Part shown: in pieces, positions 1-8,526 of the stretch | Position numbering within the stretch: position 1 is the stretch's first letter | Layout: the number at the start of each line of letters is the position of its first letter | The notes under the pieces: generated by a model | Seen by the model: only the letters and a program-made list of their open reading frames with translations | What the model was told of the DNA's origin: nothing | Database searches by the model: none | Made by a program: the position numbers and the translations under genes | Origin: Alphaproteobacteria bacterium | Lineage (GTDB): Bacteria > Pseudomonadota > Alphaproteobacteria > CADEGL01 | Reading direction: 5' to 3' | Length of the DNA: 43,941 nucleotides | Assembly (NCBI GenBank): GCA_026400755.1 | Contig: JAPLOM010000053.1 | Coordinates: forward strand, 1 to 43,941

Positions 1-365
1 GTGACGGAGCCGTCGGCGGCGGTGTGCTTCAAGGTCGCGCCGACCTTCTTTTCGATGTGCGCGATCAGCGGGTCGCTACCCATGCTCTGGCACGCTTCCG
101 CGCGGCAAACCTTCACCACATGATGGCCCGGCGGCGTGGCGCGAAAGTCGTGATAAAAGGTAACCACGCCATGCACCTCGGCGCGGGTCAGGTTGAGCGC
201 CTCCGCGATCATCGGCACGGCTTCCTTGTCGACATAGCCAAAGCGATCCTGCAGCGCGTGCAGAATCGGAATGGCCGCGCCCGGCATGGTGCGTCGCTCG
301 GCGATAAGCGCCTTGGCAATCTCGGGTTGCCACGGCGTGTAACTCTGCATTTCCGGCTCCGTCAT
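1..365 (-). CDS. fdsG: NAD-dependent formate dehydrogenase gamma subunit (partial, C-terminus off the left edge)
   Basis: Reading leftward from the ATG at 365-363 gives 121 residues of a NuoE/24-kDa-like thioredoxin-fold [2Fe-2S] subunit. The first cluster motif is CRAEACQ (C87 and C92); this form, rather than the CGTTPC type of complex I NuoE, points to FdsG of the soluble NAD+-linked molybdenum formate dehydrogenase, which oxidises formate to CO2 and passes electrons to NAD+. The segment RAEVHGVVTFYHDFR (residues 61-75) is the usual helix before the cluster. The second cysteine pair lies outside the window. A second in-frame ATG (350-348) is an alternative start; a GGAGGG stands about 14 nt before the first ATG. 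fdsG is normally the first gene of fdsGBACD, so fdsB and fdsA should lie to the left. Seen: motif and fold segments. Inferred: operon continuation. Confidence 0.88.
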   Translation of the reverse strand, partial: MTEPEMQSYTPWQPEIAKALIAERRTMPGAAIPILHALQDRFGYVDKEAVPMIAEALNLTRAEVHGVVTFYHDFRATPPGHHVVKVCRAEACQSMGSDPLIAHIEKKVGATLKHTAADGSV

Positions 366-466
366 GCGCGGCCAGCGGTCCCTCCGGCCGTGCATGGAAA
401 AATTGTCCAATCGGCCAAGAGTTTTACGCGCTTAACTATCCGGCGCAATGCGATAAAGCGGTGTGA

Positions 467-485
467 AATGCTGCGGTGCAGCATT
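467..485. other. Inverted repeat AATGCTGC-GGT-GCAGCATT between the MFS stop and fdsG
   Basis: A perfect 8-bp stem with a 3-base loop starts one base past the stop codon of the Bcr/CflA gene and lies about 100 bases upstream of the fdsG start. It could end transcription of the exporter, but the T-tract after it on the minus strand is poor (ATTTCACA). It could equally be a regulator site for the formate dehydrogenase operon. The sequence does not decide. Confidence 0.4.
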
Positions 486-486
486 C

Positions 487-1662
487 TTAGGGACGTTTGA
501 CCATCCGGCTGGCGAGGGCGCCGGCCGCGCCGCATGCGGCGATGATGCCCGCCATGGGCAGCGCGCTGGCGTCGTGGATAGCACCCACCGCCATCGCGGC
601 GACGGCGGCCAGCGCGAATTGCAACGTTCCCAGCAAAGCGGCCGCCGACCCCGCCCGTTCGCCGTGCGGCGCCATGGCCAACGCGCTGGCGTTCGGCAGG
701 ATCAGACCAATGCAGGCGATAAAACCGAACAACGCGCCCGCCAGCCCGAACAACCCACCGGCGCCAGTCAGCGCCAGCGCGGCTAGCAGGACGCCGAACA
801 TCGTCTGCATGAAATTGGCCGCGCGGAGGATGCGCCCCATCTCGAAGCGGCGGACGAGCCGCGCGTTCACCTGGGCCACGATCACGAAACCCAGCGCATT
901 AGCGCCGAAGAACCAGCCATAGTCCTGCGGCGCGACACCATAGAGTTCGATGAAGACAAACGGCGAACCCGCGATATAGGCGAACATGCCCGCCATGGGG
1001 AAACCGCCGGTCAGTGCGTAGCAGATGTAATCGCGGTGGGCGAACAGCCCGCCATAGCCGCGCAGGATCGTACCGAGATGGAGCGGCTTACGCGCCGCCG
1101 CGTGATGCGTCTCAGGCAGGCGCAGCGCCATGGCCGCCAGGCAAAACACACCGAAGAGCGCCAGCGTCCAGAAGATGGCGCGCCAGCCGAATGCCGCCAT
1201 GACATAGCCGCCGATCAACGGCGCCAGGATCGGCGCCACGCCCATCACCAGCATCAATGCGGAAAAGACCCGCGCCATTTCCGTGGGCTCGAACATGTCG
1301 CGCACCATGGCGCGCGAACTGACCACGCCCGCGCATGCGCCCACGGCCTGAACGAAGCGCGCGACCGTCAAGGCCTCGATCGATGGCGCCAGCGCGCAAC
1401 CCACTGAAGCCACGATGTAGATGGTCAGGCTGGCGTAGAGCGGCGGCTTGCGCCCAAAACGGTCGAGGATCGGACCGAAGAAGGTCTGCCCCAGCGCGAA
1501 GCCCAGGAAGAAGACCGCGAGCGTAAGCTGCACGCCCGCGGCATCCGTCGTGAAAACCTTCTCGAGGGTCGGCAACGCAGGCAGATACATGTCGATCGAC
1601 AACGGCGCGAACGCGGTCAGCGCGCCGAGAACGACGATCAGTTCGGTTCGTTTGACGTTCAT
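487..1662 (-). CDS. Bcr/CflA-family multidrug efflux MFS transporter
   Basis: A 391-residue inner-membrane protein with about twelve hydrophobic segments. The first helix carries the Bcr/CflA signature APLSIDMYLPALP (residues 19-31), with Asp in TM1. The loop between TM2 and TM3 holds MFS motif A, DRFGRKPPL (about residues 66-74). Members are drug:H+ antiporters of the DHA1 family exporting bicyclomycin, sulfonamides, chloramphenicol and similar compounds; the substrate here cannot be read from sequence. Length matches the family. It is read leftward, as is fdsG 121 bp further on, but the gap with an inverted repeat argues that the two are separate units. The 110 bp upstream (1663-1772) separate it from the intradiol dioxygenase and show no clear feature. 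Confidence 0.9.
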   Translation of the reverse strand: MNVKRTELIVVLGALTAFAPLSIDMYLPALPTLEKVFTTDAAGVQLTLAVFFLGFALGQTFFGPILDRFGRKPPLYASLTIYIVASVGCALAPSIEALTVARFVQAVGACAGVVSSRAMVRDMFEPTEMARVFSALMLVMGVAPILAPLIGGYVMAAFGWRAIFWTLALFGVFCLAAMALRLPETHHAAARKPLHLGTILRGYGGLFAHRDYICYALTGGFPMAGMFAYIAGSPFVFIELYGVAPQDYGWFFGANALGFVIVAQVNARLVRRFEMGRILRAANFMQTMFGVLLAALALTGAGGLFGLAGALFGFIACIGLILPNASALAMAPHGERAGSAAALLGTLQFALAAVAAMAVGAIHDASALPMAGIIAACGAAGALASRMVKRP

Positions 1663-1772
1663 AGTCCAGCGGGTTCGAAGGGAAGAGGCGCACTGCTTAG
1701 CATGTCAAAGGCTGAATCGCGCCGGATTCACCCCGCCCTGGGCGAATGTCACCTTGCAAGGAAACGCATAGG

Positions 1773-2342
1773 TCAGGCCGTGGCGACGACGAAATCGAAG
1801 CCGCCCGAGGCGGCATCCGGCGACAGCGCGAGCAGAAGCTCCTTACGAAACAACCCATCGCGCGCGTTGCCCGGCTCACCGGGAAAGTAGAGCTGCGTGG
1901 TCAGCACGGGACCCGCGGGCGCCTGGACCTTGATGTGGAAATGGCGCGTGCGGCCGACATACGGCGCGGGCGCGACCGTCTCGAAGCGGTAGCGGCCGGA
2001 GGCATCGGTGTATTGGTGGCCGCGCAGACGATATCCGGCATTGTCGTAACGCCCCTGCCCGTCCGCATGCCAAAGATCGACCAGCGCGCCTTTCACCGGA
2101 CAGCCTGCAGAATCCAAAACCAGTCCGTTCAGGACGATCCGGGAGCCGGAGATGCCGGGCTCGAACAGCACCGAGCGTTCGGGCGAATCGGGTTTGAAGT
2201 ATGGCCCCTCGGTCAAGCGAGGCGTCAGCGTGCCCGGTGTGCAAACCAGGGCGGAAGATGTTGTCTGCGCGAAGGCAAAGTGCGGCGCCGCCAATGCCAG
2301 TGCGGCCCCCAACGCCGTCCGTCTCGTTATTCCACTAGCCAC
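1773..2342 (-). CDS. Intradiol ring-cleavage dioxygenase-like protein, predicted Tat-exported
   Basis: A 189-residue protein of the protocatechuate/catechol intradiol dioxygenase fold, a non-haem Fe(III) enzyme family that cleaves catechols between the two hydroxyls. The four expected iron ligands are visible: Tyr99 (GRYD), Tyr128 (APYVGR), His134 and His136 (RHFHI). The chosen start is GTG at 2342-2340, preceded by GGAGAGA at 7-nt spacing; a longer reading frame exists but its extra residues look like non-coding upstream DNA. The N-terminus, ITRRTALGAALALAA, is a twin-arginine signal ending near AFAQ (about residue 26), so the enzyme probably works in the periplasm. Length is short compared with cytoplasmic catechol dioxygenases and fits the single-domain exported subgroup. 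It is divergent from the small membrane protein and the muconate-cycloisomerase-like gene. The substrate is not known. Confidence 0.82.
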   Translation of the reverse strand: MASGITRRTALGAALALAAPHFAFAQTTSSALVCTPGTLTPRLTEGPYFKPDSPERSVLFEPGISGSRIVLNGLVLDSAGCPVKGALVDLWHADGQGRYDNAGYRLRGHQYTDASGRYRFETVAPAPYVGRTRHFHIKVQAPAGPVLTTQLYFPGEPGNARDGLFRKELLLALSPDAASGGFDFVVATA

Positions 2343-2415
2343 TGCCGATCTCTCCGGCTCACCCTTTGAAAGATAGTATACGCCCCGGACTGGCCAACCC
2401 TGCGTCGCGTATGTC

Positions 2416-2444
2416 TCGTGACCGCCCCCCGAACGGCCTATAAT
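2416..2444 (+). promoter_or_regulatory. Candidate sigma-70-type promoter for the 2482-3973 gene pair
   Basis: A perfect -10 hexamer TATAAT lies at 2439-2444, about 38 bases before the TTG start at 2482. The -35 region (around 2416-2421, TCGTGA) matches the consensus poorly. It sits in the divergent gap between the exported dioxygenase and the rightward genes. Confidence 0.45.
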
Positions 2445-2481
2445 CGGCGATAGCGCGGCATCGCCGCCCGGGGAGGATATC

Positions 2482-2802
2482 TTGGAAATCGCGATCGGCG
2501 CCGCCTTAGCCTTGGCCTTCATCTCCGGCTATGCCGTGGACGGATTCAAAGACCGCCGGGGCTACCGCTGGTTCGTTGGCACGCTGGCCATCGAGGCATT
2601 GGTCTTGGGCCTGTGCTGGCTCGGCATCCAGGCACATCCCGACTTCTCGTTCATCGACGACAGCGCGCCGCAATGGGTGCAAAGCGAGGAAGGTTTTCAC
2701 GTCATCATGCTGGTGGCCGCTTTCGTCGGCGGCACGGCCATGCTGATGGTGGCCTCGACCTTGCGCGCGCCGGACAACGACAAGACGCCGCCGCAAAACT
2801 AG
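2482..2802 (+). CDS. Small hypothetical membrane protein, two predicted TM segments
   Basis: A 106-residue protein I do not recognise. It starts with TTG at 2482, preceded by GGGAGGA with 5-nt spacing. The N-terminal 18 residues are hydrophobic (AIGAALALAFISGYA); a second hydrophobic segment covers about residues 32-48 and a third about residues 75-92. Between them lies an acidic stretch, PDFSFIDDSAPQW. The C-terminus, DNDKTPPQN, is polar. The gene ends 34 bp before the enolase-superfamily gene and is probably co-transcribed with it from the TATAAT promoter. Codon use and the ribosome binding site look genuine; the function is unknown. Confidence 0.6.
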   Translation: MEIAIGAALALAFISGYAVDGFKDRRGYRWFVGTLAIEALVLGLCWLGIQAHPDFSFIDDSAPQWVQSEEGFHVIMLVAAFVGGTAMLMVASTLRAPDNDKTPPQN

Positions 2803-2836
2803 GCTTCACGCCCCTTCCACCCAGGAGACATTCCCG

Positions 2837-3973
2837 ATGACCAAGGCGGCCGCCGGACAGGTGCGCGTAACGGGGCTGGAAGCCCGGCTGATCGCGACCG
2901 GCATCAAGATGAAACGCTCCCAAGGCATCGGCAGCGTGCAGGGTAAGGTGAAGCGCATTCTCCTGCGCCTCCGAACCGACGCGGGCGTCGAGGGCATCGG
3001 CGAGGCCGCGCCGTGGGAGGTGTTCTCCGGCACGGCCGAGGCCGCGCTGGCCGCGCTCGACCTTTACCTGCGCCCCATCGTGGTCGGCGCTGATCCGCGC
3101 CGGATCCAGTCGATCATGGCGGCCTGCGACCGGGCGCTCTACGACAACTTCGAGGCCAAGGCCGCCGTCGAGATGGCGCTGTTCGACATCTGCGGCAAGC
3201 TGGCCGGATTGCCCGTCTCCGACCTGTTGGGCGGCGCGGTGCGCGACCGCATTCCCATGAGCTTTTCCATCGCCAACCCGGACATCGACGCCGACGTCGC
3301 CATGGCCAAGCGCCTGCATGGCGAGGGCGTGCGCATCTTCAAGGTGAAGACGGGCTTCTCCGATCACGCCAACGACATGCGGCGGCTGACCAAGCTGCGC
3401 AAGGAACTGCCCGACGACATCGACCTGCGCGTGGACTACAACCAAGGCCTACAATCGTGGGACGCGCTGCCCAAGCTGCGCGAGATCGAGCAGTTCAAAC
3501 CGACCTTCATCGAACAGCCCGTGCCGCGGCCGCAGCTCGACGTGATGGCGGCGCTCACCGCCGCACTCGACACGCCTATCATGGCCGACGAGGCCGTCTT
3601 CTCCCCCGCCGAGGCGCTGCGCCTGGTGGAGAAACGCGCGGCCGACATCGTCTCGGTCAAGTTGATGAAGTCGGGCGGCATCCTGAACGCGCGCAAGATC
3701 AACGCGATCTGCGAGACGGCCGGCATTCCTTGCTACGGCGGCACGCTGTGGGAAGGCGGCGTGGCGTTGGCCGCCGGCACGCATTTCATCGCGGCCACGG
3801 CCAACATGTCGCTGGGCTGCGAGTTCTACATGCCGAAATTCGTGCTGGAAGAAGACGTGCTGACCGAGATCGTGCCGATCGAAGACGGCCACGTCGTGGT
3901 GCCGCAAGGACCTGGCCTCGGCGTCACGCTGAACGAGGACGCGGTCGAGCGCCTGACGATCGAGAAACGCTGA
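2837..3973 (+). CDS. Muconate lactonizing enzyme / mandelate racemase family protein (muconate cycloisomerase-like)
   Basis: A 378-residue enolase-superfamily enzyme with the MLE-subgroup catalytic set in order: K169-x-K171 (FKVKTG), metal ligands D200 (RVDYN), E226 (FIEQP) and D251 (ADEA), the second-side lysine K275 (SVKLMK) and E306 (GTLWEG). The N-terminal alpha/beta capping domain covers roughly residues 1-130 and the barrel the rest. The ATG at 2837 has AGGAGA at 8 nt. Muconate cycloisomerases convert cis,cis-muconate to muconolactone; the same scaffold also serves dipeptide epimerases and N-acylamino-acid racemases. The GGTLWEGG segment and the intradiol dioxygenase next door favour a cycloisomerase, but the other catechol-branch genes (catA, catC) are absent here, so substrate assignment is inference. 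Confidence 0.8.
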   Translation: MTKAAAGQVRVTGLEARLIATGIKMKRSQGIGSVQGKVKRILLRLRTDAGVEGIGEAAPWEVFSGTAEAALAALDLYLRPIVVGADPRRIQSIMAACDRALYDNFEAKAAVEMALFDICGKLAGLPVSDLLGGAVRDRIPMSFSIANPDIDADVAMAKRLHGEGVRIFKVKTGFSDHANDMRRLTKLRKELPDDIDLRVDYNQGLQSWDALPKLREIEQFKPTFIEQPVPRPQLDVMAALTAALDTPIMADEAVFSPAEALRLVEKRAADIVSVKLMKSGGILNARKINAICETAGIPCYGGTLWEGGVALAAGTHFIAATANMSLGCEFYMPKFVLEEDVLTEIVPIEDGHVVVPQGPGLGVTLNEDAVERLTIEKR

Positions 3974-4050
3974 TCCCTGGTCCTGCGAGGGCTGCGCGAC
4001 CGGCCCGCCATATAACGCTAAACTAGCTGCACGGCCGAGGGGAGGCCGCC

Positions 4051-4692
4051 CTGTTTCACGCCGTCCGCGAACATATCGTCCACCATGTCCGCTTCTACAT
4101 GGCCGTCACGCTGGGCGCTGTTGTCTGGGCGCTAACCCACAAGCTGCTGCCGGAGCTTCGCTTGGTGGCGGCGGGCGACGCCGCGTTCGTTCTTTATCTG
4201 GTCACGATGCTGCTGCTGGCCGGCGGGCTGACGCCCGAATCCATGCGCGAACGCGCCAGCTACGAAGATGAGGGCATGACCGTCATCGTGGTGATCACGC
4301 TGGCCGCCATCGGGCTCAGCCTGGCCTCGATCTTCGCGATCCTGAACAAGGAAGACCGGGAGCTTTACCTGCTTGTCTTCACCATCCTGAGCGTGCCCCT
4401 CGGCTGGCTGACCTTTCACACCGTGGCCGCCTTCCACTACATGAATCTGTTCTATGACCGTCACGAAGGCGGCAAGGATGCCGGCGGGTTGAACTTTCCC
4501 GGTACGCCCGAGCCCCGCGCCTGGGATTTTCTCTATTACTCATTCGTGGTCGGCATGACGGCCCAGGTCTCCGACGTCCAAGTCGAGTCGTCGATCATCC
4601 GCCGGGTCACCTTGCTTCACGGCATCGTCTCGTTTTTCTTCAACACCGTGCTGCTGGCCTTGGCCGTGAACGCGGCGGCGGGACAGGCGTGA
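4051..4692 (+). CDS. DUF1345 family membrane protein
   Basis: A DUF1345 integral membrane protein with four to five predicted helices and the family hallmark YYSFVVGMTAQVSDVQV (about residues 167-183). The function of the family is unknown. The first ATG in frame (4099) leaves out upstream codons (HIVHHVRFY) that read like the usual family N-terminus. The only in-frame candidate with a good ribosome site is CTG at 4051, which has GAGGGGAGG ending 5 nt before it; an in-frame TAG lies at 4024. I therefore place the start at 4051, giving 213 residues, with 4099 (197 residues) as the conservative alternative. It stands 77 bp after the enolase-superfamily gene and 46 bp before the J-domain protein, all on the same strand. 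Confidence 0.8.
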   Translation: MFHAVREHIVHHVRFYMAVTLGAVVWALTHKLLPELRLVAAGDAAFVLYLVTMLLLAGGLTPESMRERASYEDEGMTVIVVITLAAIGLSLASIFAILNKEDRELYLLVFTILSVPLGWLTFHTVAAFHYMNLFYDRHEGGKDAGGLNFPGTPEPRAWDFLYYSFVVGMTAQVSDVQVESSIIRRVTLLHGIVSFFFNTVLLALAVNAAAGQA

Positions 4693-4738
4693 TCTGATCT
4701 TGCCAGGCGCGACCCGAAGGGCCACCTAGAGAGAAGTC

Positions 4739-5680
4739 ATGAGAGACCCCTACGAAATCCTGGGCGTGGCCAAAACCGCCTCGGCGGACGAAATCCGCAA
4801 GGCGTATCGCAAGCTCGCCCGACAGAACCATCCCGATCTGCACCCCGGCGACAAGGCGGCCGAAGACCGCTTCAAGGAGATTGCCGCCGCCAACGACCTT
4901 CTGTCCGACCCGGAGAAGCGGAAGCGCTTCGATGCGGGCGAGATCGACGCTCAAGGCCAGGAAAAGCCGCGCGGCTTCTACCGCGACCATGCCCAGGGCC
5001 CCCATGCGCGCAAATACGAAGCGCACATGAGCGAGGAAGACCTGGCCGGCATGGGCGATATCTTCGCCGAGATGTTCCGGCGCGGCGGCGCGAGCCGCGG
5101 CGCGCAAGGCGGGTTCGAGGACGATGGCTTCCAGCAGGGCGGTGGTTCAATCAGCGCGACGATGGCCGTGCCCTTCACGGTCGCGGCTGCCGGCGGCAAA
5201 CAGCGCGTGCAGCTGCCCGACGGCCGCACCATCGACGTGACCATCCCGGAAGGCTCCGAGGACCGGCAGATGATCCGGCTCAAGGGCCAGGGCATGCCCA
5301 ATCCGCGTGGCGGGCCGGCCGGCGATCTGTATGTCGAGCTGAACGTCCAGCCCCATGCGTTCTTCGAACGCAAGGACAGCGACATCCACATGGAGCTGCC
5401 CGTCACCCTCTCCGAGGCCGTGCTGGGCGGTAAGGTCAACGTGCCGACCATCGCCGGCAAGGTGGCTCTGACCATCCCGCCTGACTCCAACACCGGGAGC
5501 ACGCTGCGCCTCAAGGGCCGCGGCGTCCTGGACCGCCGCTCCAAAATTCGGGGCGATCAGTATGTGAAACTACGCGTCGTGCTGCCCGACAAGCCGGACG
5601 AGAAACTCAAAGCGTTCCTGGAGGGATGGGAGACCGGCAAGACCCATGATCCCCGCCGCCAGATGGAGAGCCAGACATGA
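4739..5680 (+). CDS. cbpA: DnaJ-class co-chaperone, CbpA type
   Basis: A 313-residue type II Hsp40. The J domain occupies residues 1-70 with HPD at 31-33, the tripeptide that triggers DnaK ATP hydrolysis. A Gly-poor linker (residues 75-130) follows, then two beta-sandwich substrate-binding domains (about 137-295) with the repeated VQ/VELNVQPHAFFERK-type segments and LKGRGV motifs. There is no zinc-finger Cys-rich domain, so it is CbpA- rather than DnaJ-type. The start ATG at 4739 follows GAGAG. Its stop overlaps the next start by ATGA, so it is translationally coupled to a CbpM-like regulator, the same pairing known from Escherichia coli cbpAM. Expected to act in the cytoplasm in protein folding with DnaK. 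Confidence 0.9.
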   Translation: MRDPYEILGVAKTASADEIRKAYRKLARQNHPDLHPGDKAAEDRFKEIAAANDLLSDPEKRKRFDAGEIDAQGQEKPRGFYRDHAQGPHARKYEAHMSEEDLAGMGDIFAEMFRRGGASRGAQGGFEDDGFQQGGGSISATMAVPFTVAAAGGKQRVQLPDGRTIDVTIPEGSEDRQMIRLKGQGMPNPRGGPAGDLYVELNVQPHAFFERKDSDIHMELPVTLSEAVLGGKVNVPTIAGKVALTIPPDSNTGSTLRLKGRGVLDRRSKIRGDQYVKLRVVLPDKPDEKLKAFLEGWETGKTHDPRRQMESQT

Positions 5681-6021
5681 TCACGCTGGACGAACTGCTG
5701 GCACGCTACGATTCGGCCACGGGGGTGCGGCTGGAGCGCTGGATCTTCCGCGGCCTGGTGCGCCCTGAACGCGCAGGCGAGCCTCCCCGCTTTGCCGACA
5801 TCGACGTGGCGCGGGTCGAGCTTCTGGTCGAACTGGGCGAAGTCCTGGCCTGCGACGATGAGACGCTGGAATCGGTCATGGAATTGTTAGACCAGGTCCA
5901 CGGCCTGCGCCGCCGCTTGGCCCTGGTCGCCCAAGCCGTCGGACGACAACCGGAGAGTGTCCAGAAGGCCATCGCCGCCGAGCTCCACCGTCTTGACGAA
6001 GAGACGCGCGAAGGCGACTGA
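5677..6021 (+). CDS. cbpM: CbpM-like chaperone modulator
   Basis: A 114-residue protein with a MerR-like winged-helix fold near the N-terminus (LDELLARYD... WIFRGLVRP, residues 4-30) and a long helical tail (residues 55-110), as in CbpM. In E. coli CbpM binds the J domain of CbpA and blocks its action with DnaK. The ATG overlaps the TGA of cbpA, which strongly supports a joint function. The conserved WI/LVRP segment is what I relied on; the rest is weakly conserved in the family. No DNA-binding role is implied. Confidence 0.8.
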   Translation: MITLDELLARYDSATGVRLERWIFRGLVRPERAGEPPRFADIDVARVELLVELGEVLACDDETLESVMELLDQVHGLRRRLALVAQAVGRQPESVQKAIAAELHRLDEETREGD

Positions 6022-6071
6022 TACGCATTATTCCTCATTCCTCCAAAACTTTTTCCTAGGGTCTTTTGACG

Positions 6072-8438
6072 ATGAGTATCCGCGACGCCTCCGGCGATTG
6101 GAGCACAGTTAAATTCGGCATCGGCCAGCCGGTGCCGCGCACCGAGGACCCCTATCTCCTGCGCGGCGAGGGCCGTTACACGGACGATCTGAACCAGCCC
6201 AACCAAGCTTATGCGGTCGTGTTGCGCAGCGGTCATGCCCATGGCGTGGTGAAAAGCATCGAGACCGCGGCCGCGCTGGAAATGCCGGGCGTGCTGGCGG
6301 TCTATACCGGCGCCGATATCCAGAAGGCCGGCTTCGGCACGATCAAATGCATGATGCCGGCCACGGGCCGCGACGGGAAACCTATGCGCCAGCCGGCCTG
6401 GCCGGCGCTGGCCAGCGACAAGGTCCGCTATGTCGGCAACGCGATCGCTCTGGTCGTGGCCGAAAGTGTGGCCGAGGCGCGCGAAGCCGCGGAAGCGGTT
6501 GAAGTCGACATCGAACCCCTGCCCGCCGTGACCGATCCGGCCGAGGCGTTGAAGCCCAGCGCGCCCCTTCTCTACGACGATGCCCCCAACAATCTGGCCG
6601 TCGATTATCACTACGGCGACACCGAGAAGGTCACCCAGGCGTTCAAGAGCGCCGCGCACATCACCACGTTGCCGCTCGTCAACAACCGTGTCGTGGTTTC
6701 CGCGATGGAGCCGCGCGCGGCCATCGGCGAATACGACAAGAAAGCCGACAAGTGGACGCTGCGGACCGGCAGCCAGGGCGTCTTCGGCATGCGCAACCAG
6801 TTGGCCAAGGACGTGTTGGGCCTACCGCCCGAGATGTTCGGCGAGAAGGTCCGCGTCCTGACCGGCAACGTCGGCGGCTCGTTCGGCATGAAGGGCCAGA
6901 TCCATCCCGAGCATGTCGCCATCCTGCATGCCGCGCGCGAACTCGGCCGCCCGGTCAAGTGGACCGACCTGCGTTCGGAAAGCTTCATGTCCGACACCCA
7001 CGGCCGCGATCACGACTATGTGGCCGAGCTGGCGTTGGACAAGAACGGCCGTTTCCTGGCCGTGCGCATTTCCGCCCACGGCAACCTGGGGGCGCACCTG
7101 GCCCACGCCGCGCCGATCATGCCGACCGTCAACATCGTCAAGAACGTGTTGGGCGTATATGGCACACCATTGCTCGAGGTGAACTCCAAGCTGGTCTACA
7201 CCAACACCGTGCCGGTCAACGCCTATCGCGGCGCGGGCCGGCCGGAGGGCAACTACATCATGGAGCGGCTGGTCGAGGCCGCCGCGGCCGAGATGAAGAT
7301 CGACCCGATCGAACTGCGCCGCCGCAACCATATCCGCCCCGACCAGATGCCCTTCGCCACCGCGGCGGGCACGACCTATGACAGCGGCGACTTCACCCGC
7401 CTGTTCGACCGCGCGCTGAAGGAAGCCGACTGGAGCGGCTTCGCCAAGCGCAAGGCCGATAGCGAGGCGCGCGGCAAGCTGCGCGGACGGGGCATCGGTC
7501 ATTACCTTGAGACCACCGCCCCGCCGATGAAGGAAATGGGCGGCATCCGCTTCGAGGCCGACGGCACGGTCACCATCATCACCGGCACGCTGGATTACGG
7601 CCAAGGCCACGCCTCAACCTTCGCCCAGATCCTGACCGAGAAGCTGGGTGTGCCCTTCGACCGCATCCGCTTGCTGCAGGGCGACAGCGACGAGTTGATC
7701 GCGGGCGGTGGCACGGGCGGCTCCAAATCCGTCATGGCCAGCGGCGCCGCGATCATCGAGGCCAGCCAGAAGGTCGTCGAACTGGGCAAGCAGGCAGCAT
7801 CCGCCGTGCTGGAAGCGGCCGTCGCGGACATCGAATTCTCCCGAGGTCGCTTCACCATCGCCGGCACCGACCGCGCCATCGACATCATGGAGCTGGCGAC
7901 GAAGCTGCGTAGCGGCGTTCAACTCCCGGCCGACACGCCCAAATCCCTGGACGTGAAGCACATCTTCGACAACGCGCCATCGGCCTTCCCGAACGGCTGT
8001 CACATCGCGGAGGTCGAGATCGACCCCGATACCGGCGTGACGGCGGTGGTGAATTACGTGATGGTCAACGACTTCGGCACGATCATCAATCCGATGCTGG
8101 TCGAGGGCCAGCTCCACGGCGGCGTGGCACAAGGTATCGGCCAAGTGCTGCTGGAACGCACTGTCTATGACGAGGACGGCCAGTTCCTGACCGGCTCCTA
8201 CATGGACTACGCCCTGCCCCGCGCTTCGGACCTGCCGAACTACGCCTTCTACAGCCACCCGGTGCCGGCGACCACCAATCCACTGGGCGCCAAGGGCTGC
8301 GGCGAAGCCGGCTGCGCGGGCTCGCTGCCGGCAGTGACCAACGCGGTCATCGACGCGATGCGCGCACGTGGCGTGACCCACATCGACATGCCCGCCACGC
8401 CCGAAAAGGTCTGGCGCGCGCTCAACGCGGCGGGCTAA
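6072..8438 (+). CDS. Xanthine dehydrogenase-family molybdenum hydroxylase large subunit (form II CoxL-like)
   Basis: A 788-residue molybdopterin-cytosine-dinucleotide subunit. The N-terminal aldehyde oxidase/xanthine dehydrogenase a/b hammerhead domain runs to about residue 140 and starts with [17 protein letters not shown]. The active-site loop is AYRGAGR (384-390), the form II signature; true CO dehydrogenase (form I) carries AYRCSFR, so CO oxidation should not be assumed. The catalytic glutamate is E745 in GEAGCAG. Start: ATG at 6072 is preferred over the in-frame TTG 6 bases upstream. No medium (FAD) or small (2Fe-2S) subunit gene is beside it, so it must pair with subunits encoded elsewhere or work differently. 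It lies 50 bp after cbpM, on the same strand, probably as its own unit. Confidence 0.88.
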   Translation: MSIRDASGDWSTVKFGIGQPVPRTEDPYLLRGEGRYTDDLNQPNQAYAVVLRSGHAHGVVKSIETAAALEMPGVLAVYTGADIQKAGFGTIKCMMPATGRDGKPMRQPAWPALASDKVRYVGNAIALVVAESVAEAREAAEAVEVDIEPLPAVTDPAEALKPSAPLLYDDAPNNLAVDYHYGDTEKVTQAFKSAAHITTLPLVNNRVVVSAMEPRAAIGEYDKKADKWTLRTGSQGVFGMRNQLAKDVLGLPPEMFGEKVRVLTGNVGGSFGMKGQIHPEHVAILHAARELGRPVKWTDLRSESFMSDTHGRDHDYVAELALDKNGRFLAVRISAHGNLGAHLAHAAPIMPTVNIVKNVLGVYGTPLLEVNSKLVYTNTVPVNAYRGAGRPEGNYIMERLVEAAAAEMKIDPIELRRRNHIRPDQMPFATAAGTTYDSGDFTRLFDRALKEADWSGFAKRKADSEARGKLRGRGIGHYLETTAPPMKEMGGIRFEADGTVTIITGTLDYGQGHASTFAQILTEKLGVPFDRIRLLQGDSDELIAGGGTGGSKSVMASGAAIIEASQKVVELGKQAASAVLEAAVADIEFSRGRFTIAGTDRAIDIMELATKLRSGVQLPADTPKSLDVKHIFDNAPSAFPNGCHIAEVEIDPDTGVTAVVNYVMVNDFGTIINPMLVEGQLHGGVAQGIGQVLLERTVYDEDGQFLTGSYMDYALPRASDLPNYAFYSHPVPATTNPLGAKGCGEAGCAGSLPAVTNAVIDAMRARGVTHIDMPATPEKVWRALNAAG

Positions 8439-8526
8439 ACCGCGTCTTGTCACTGGCTGGCGTCCCACTTACGCTTGGGAATTGGGGGGATTCCAGCATT
8501 TCGTCCTGACAGGAGCCGCGGCGTGA

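Noticed and set aside
6072-8438. Calling the molybdenum hydroxylase a CO dehydrogenase
   Set aside because: The loop is AYRGAGR (form II) and not the AYRCSFR loop needed for the Cu-Mo CO dehydrogenase site, and subunit genes are missing.
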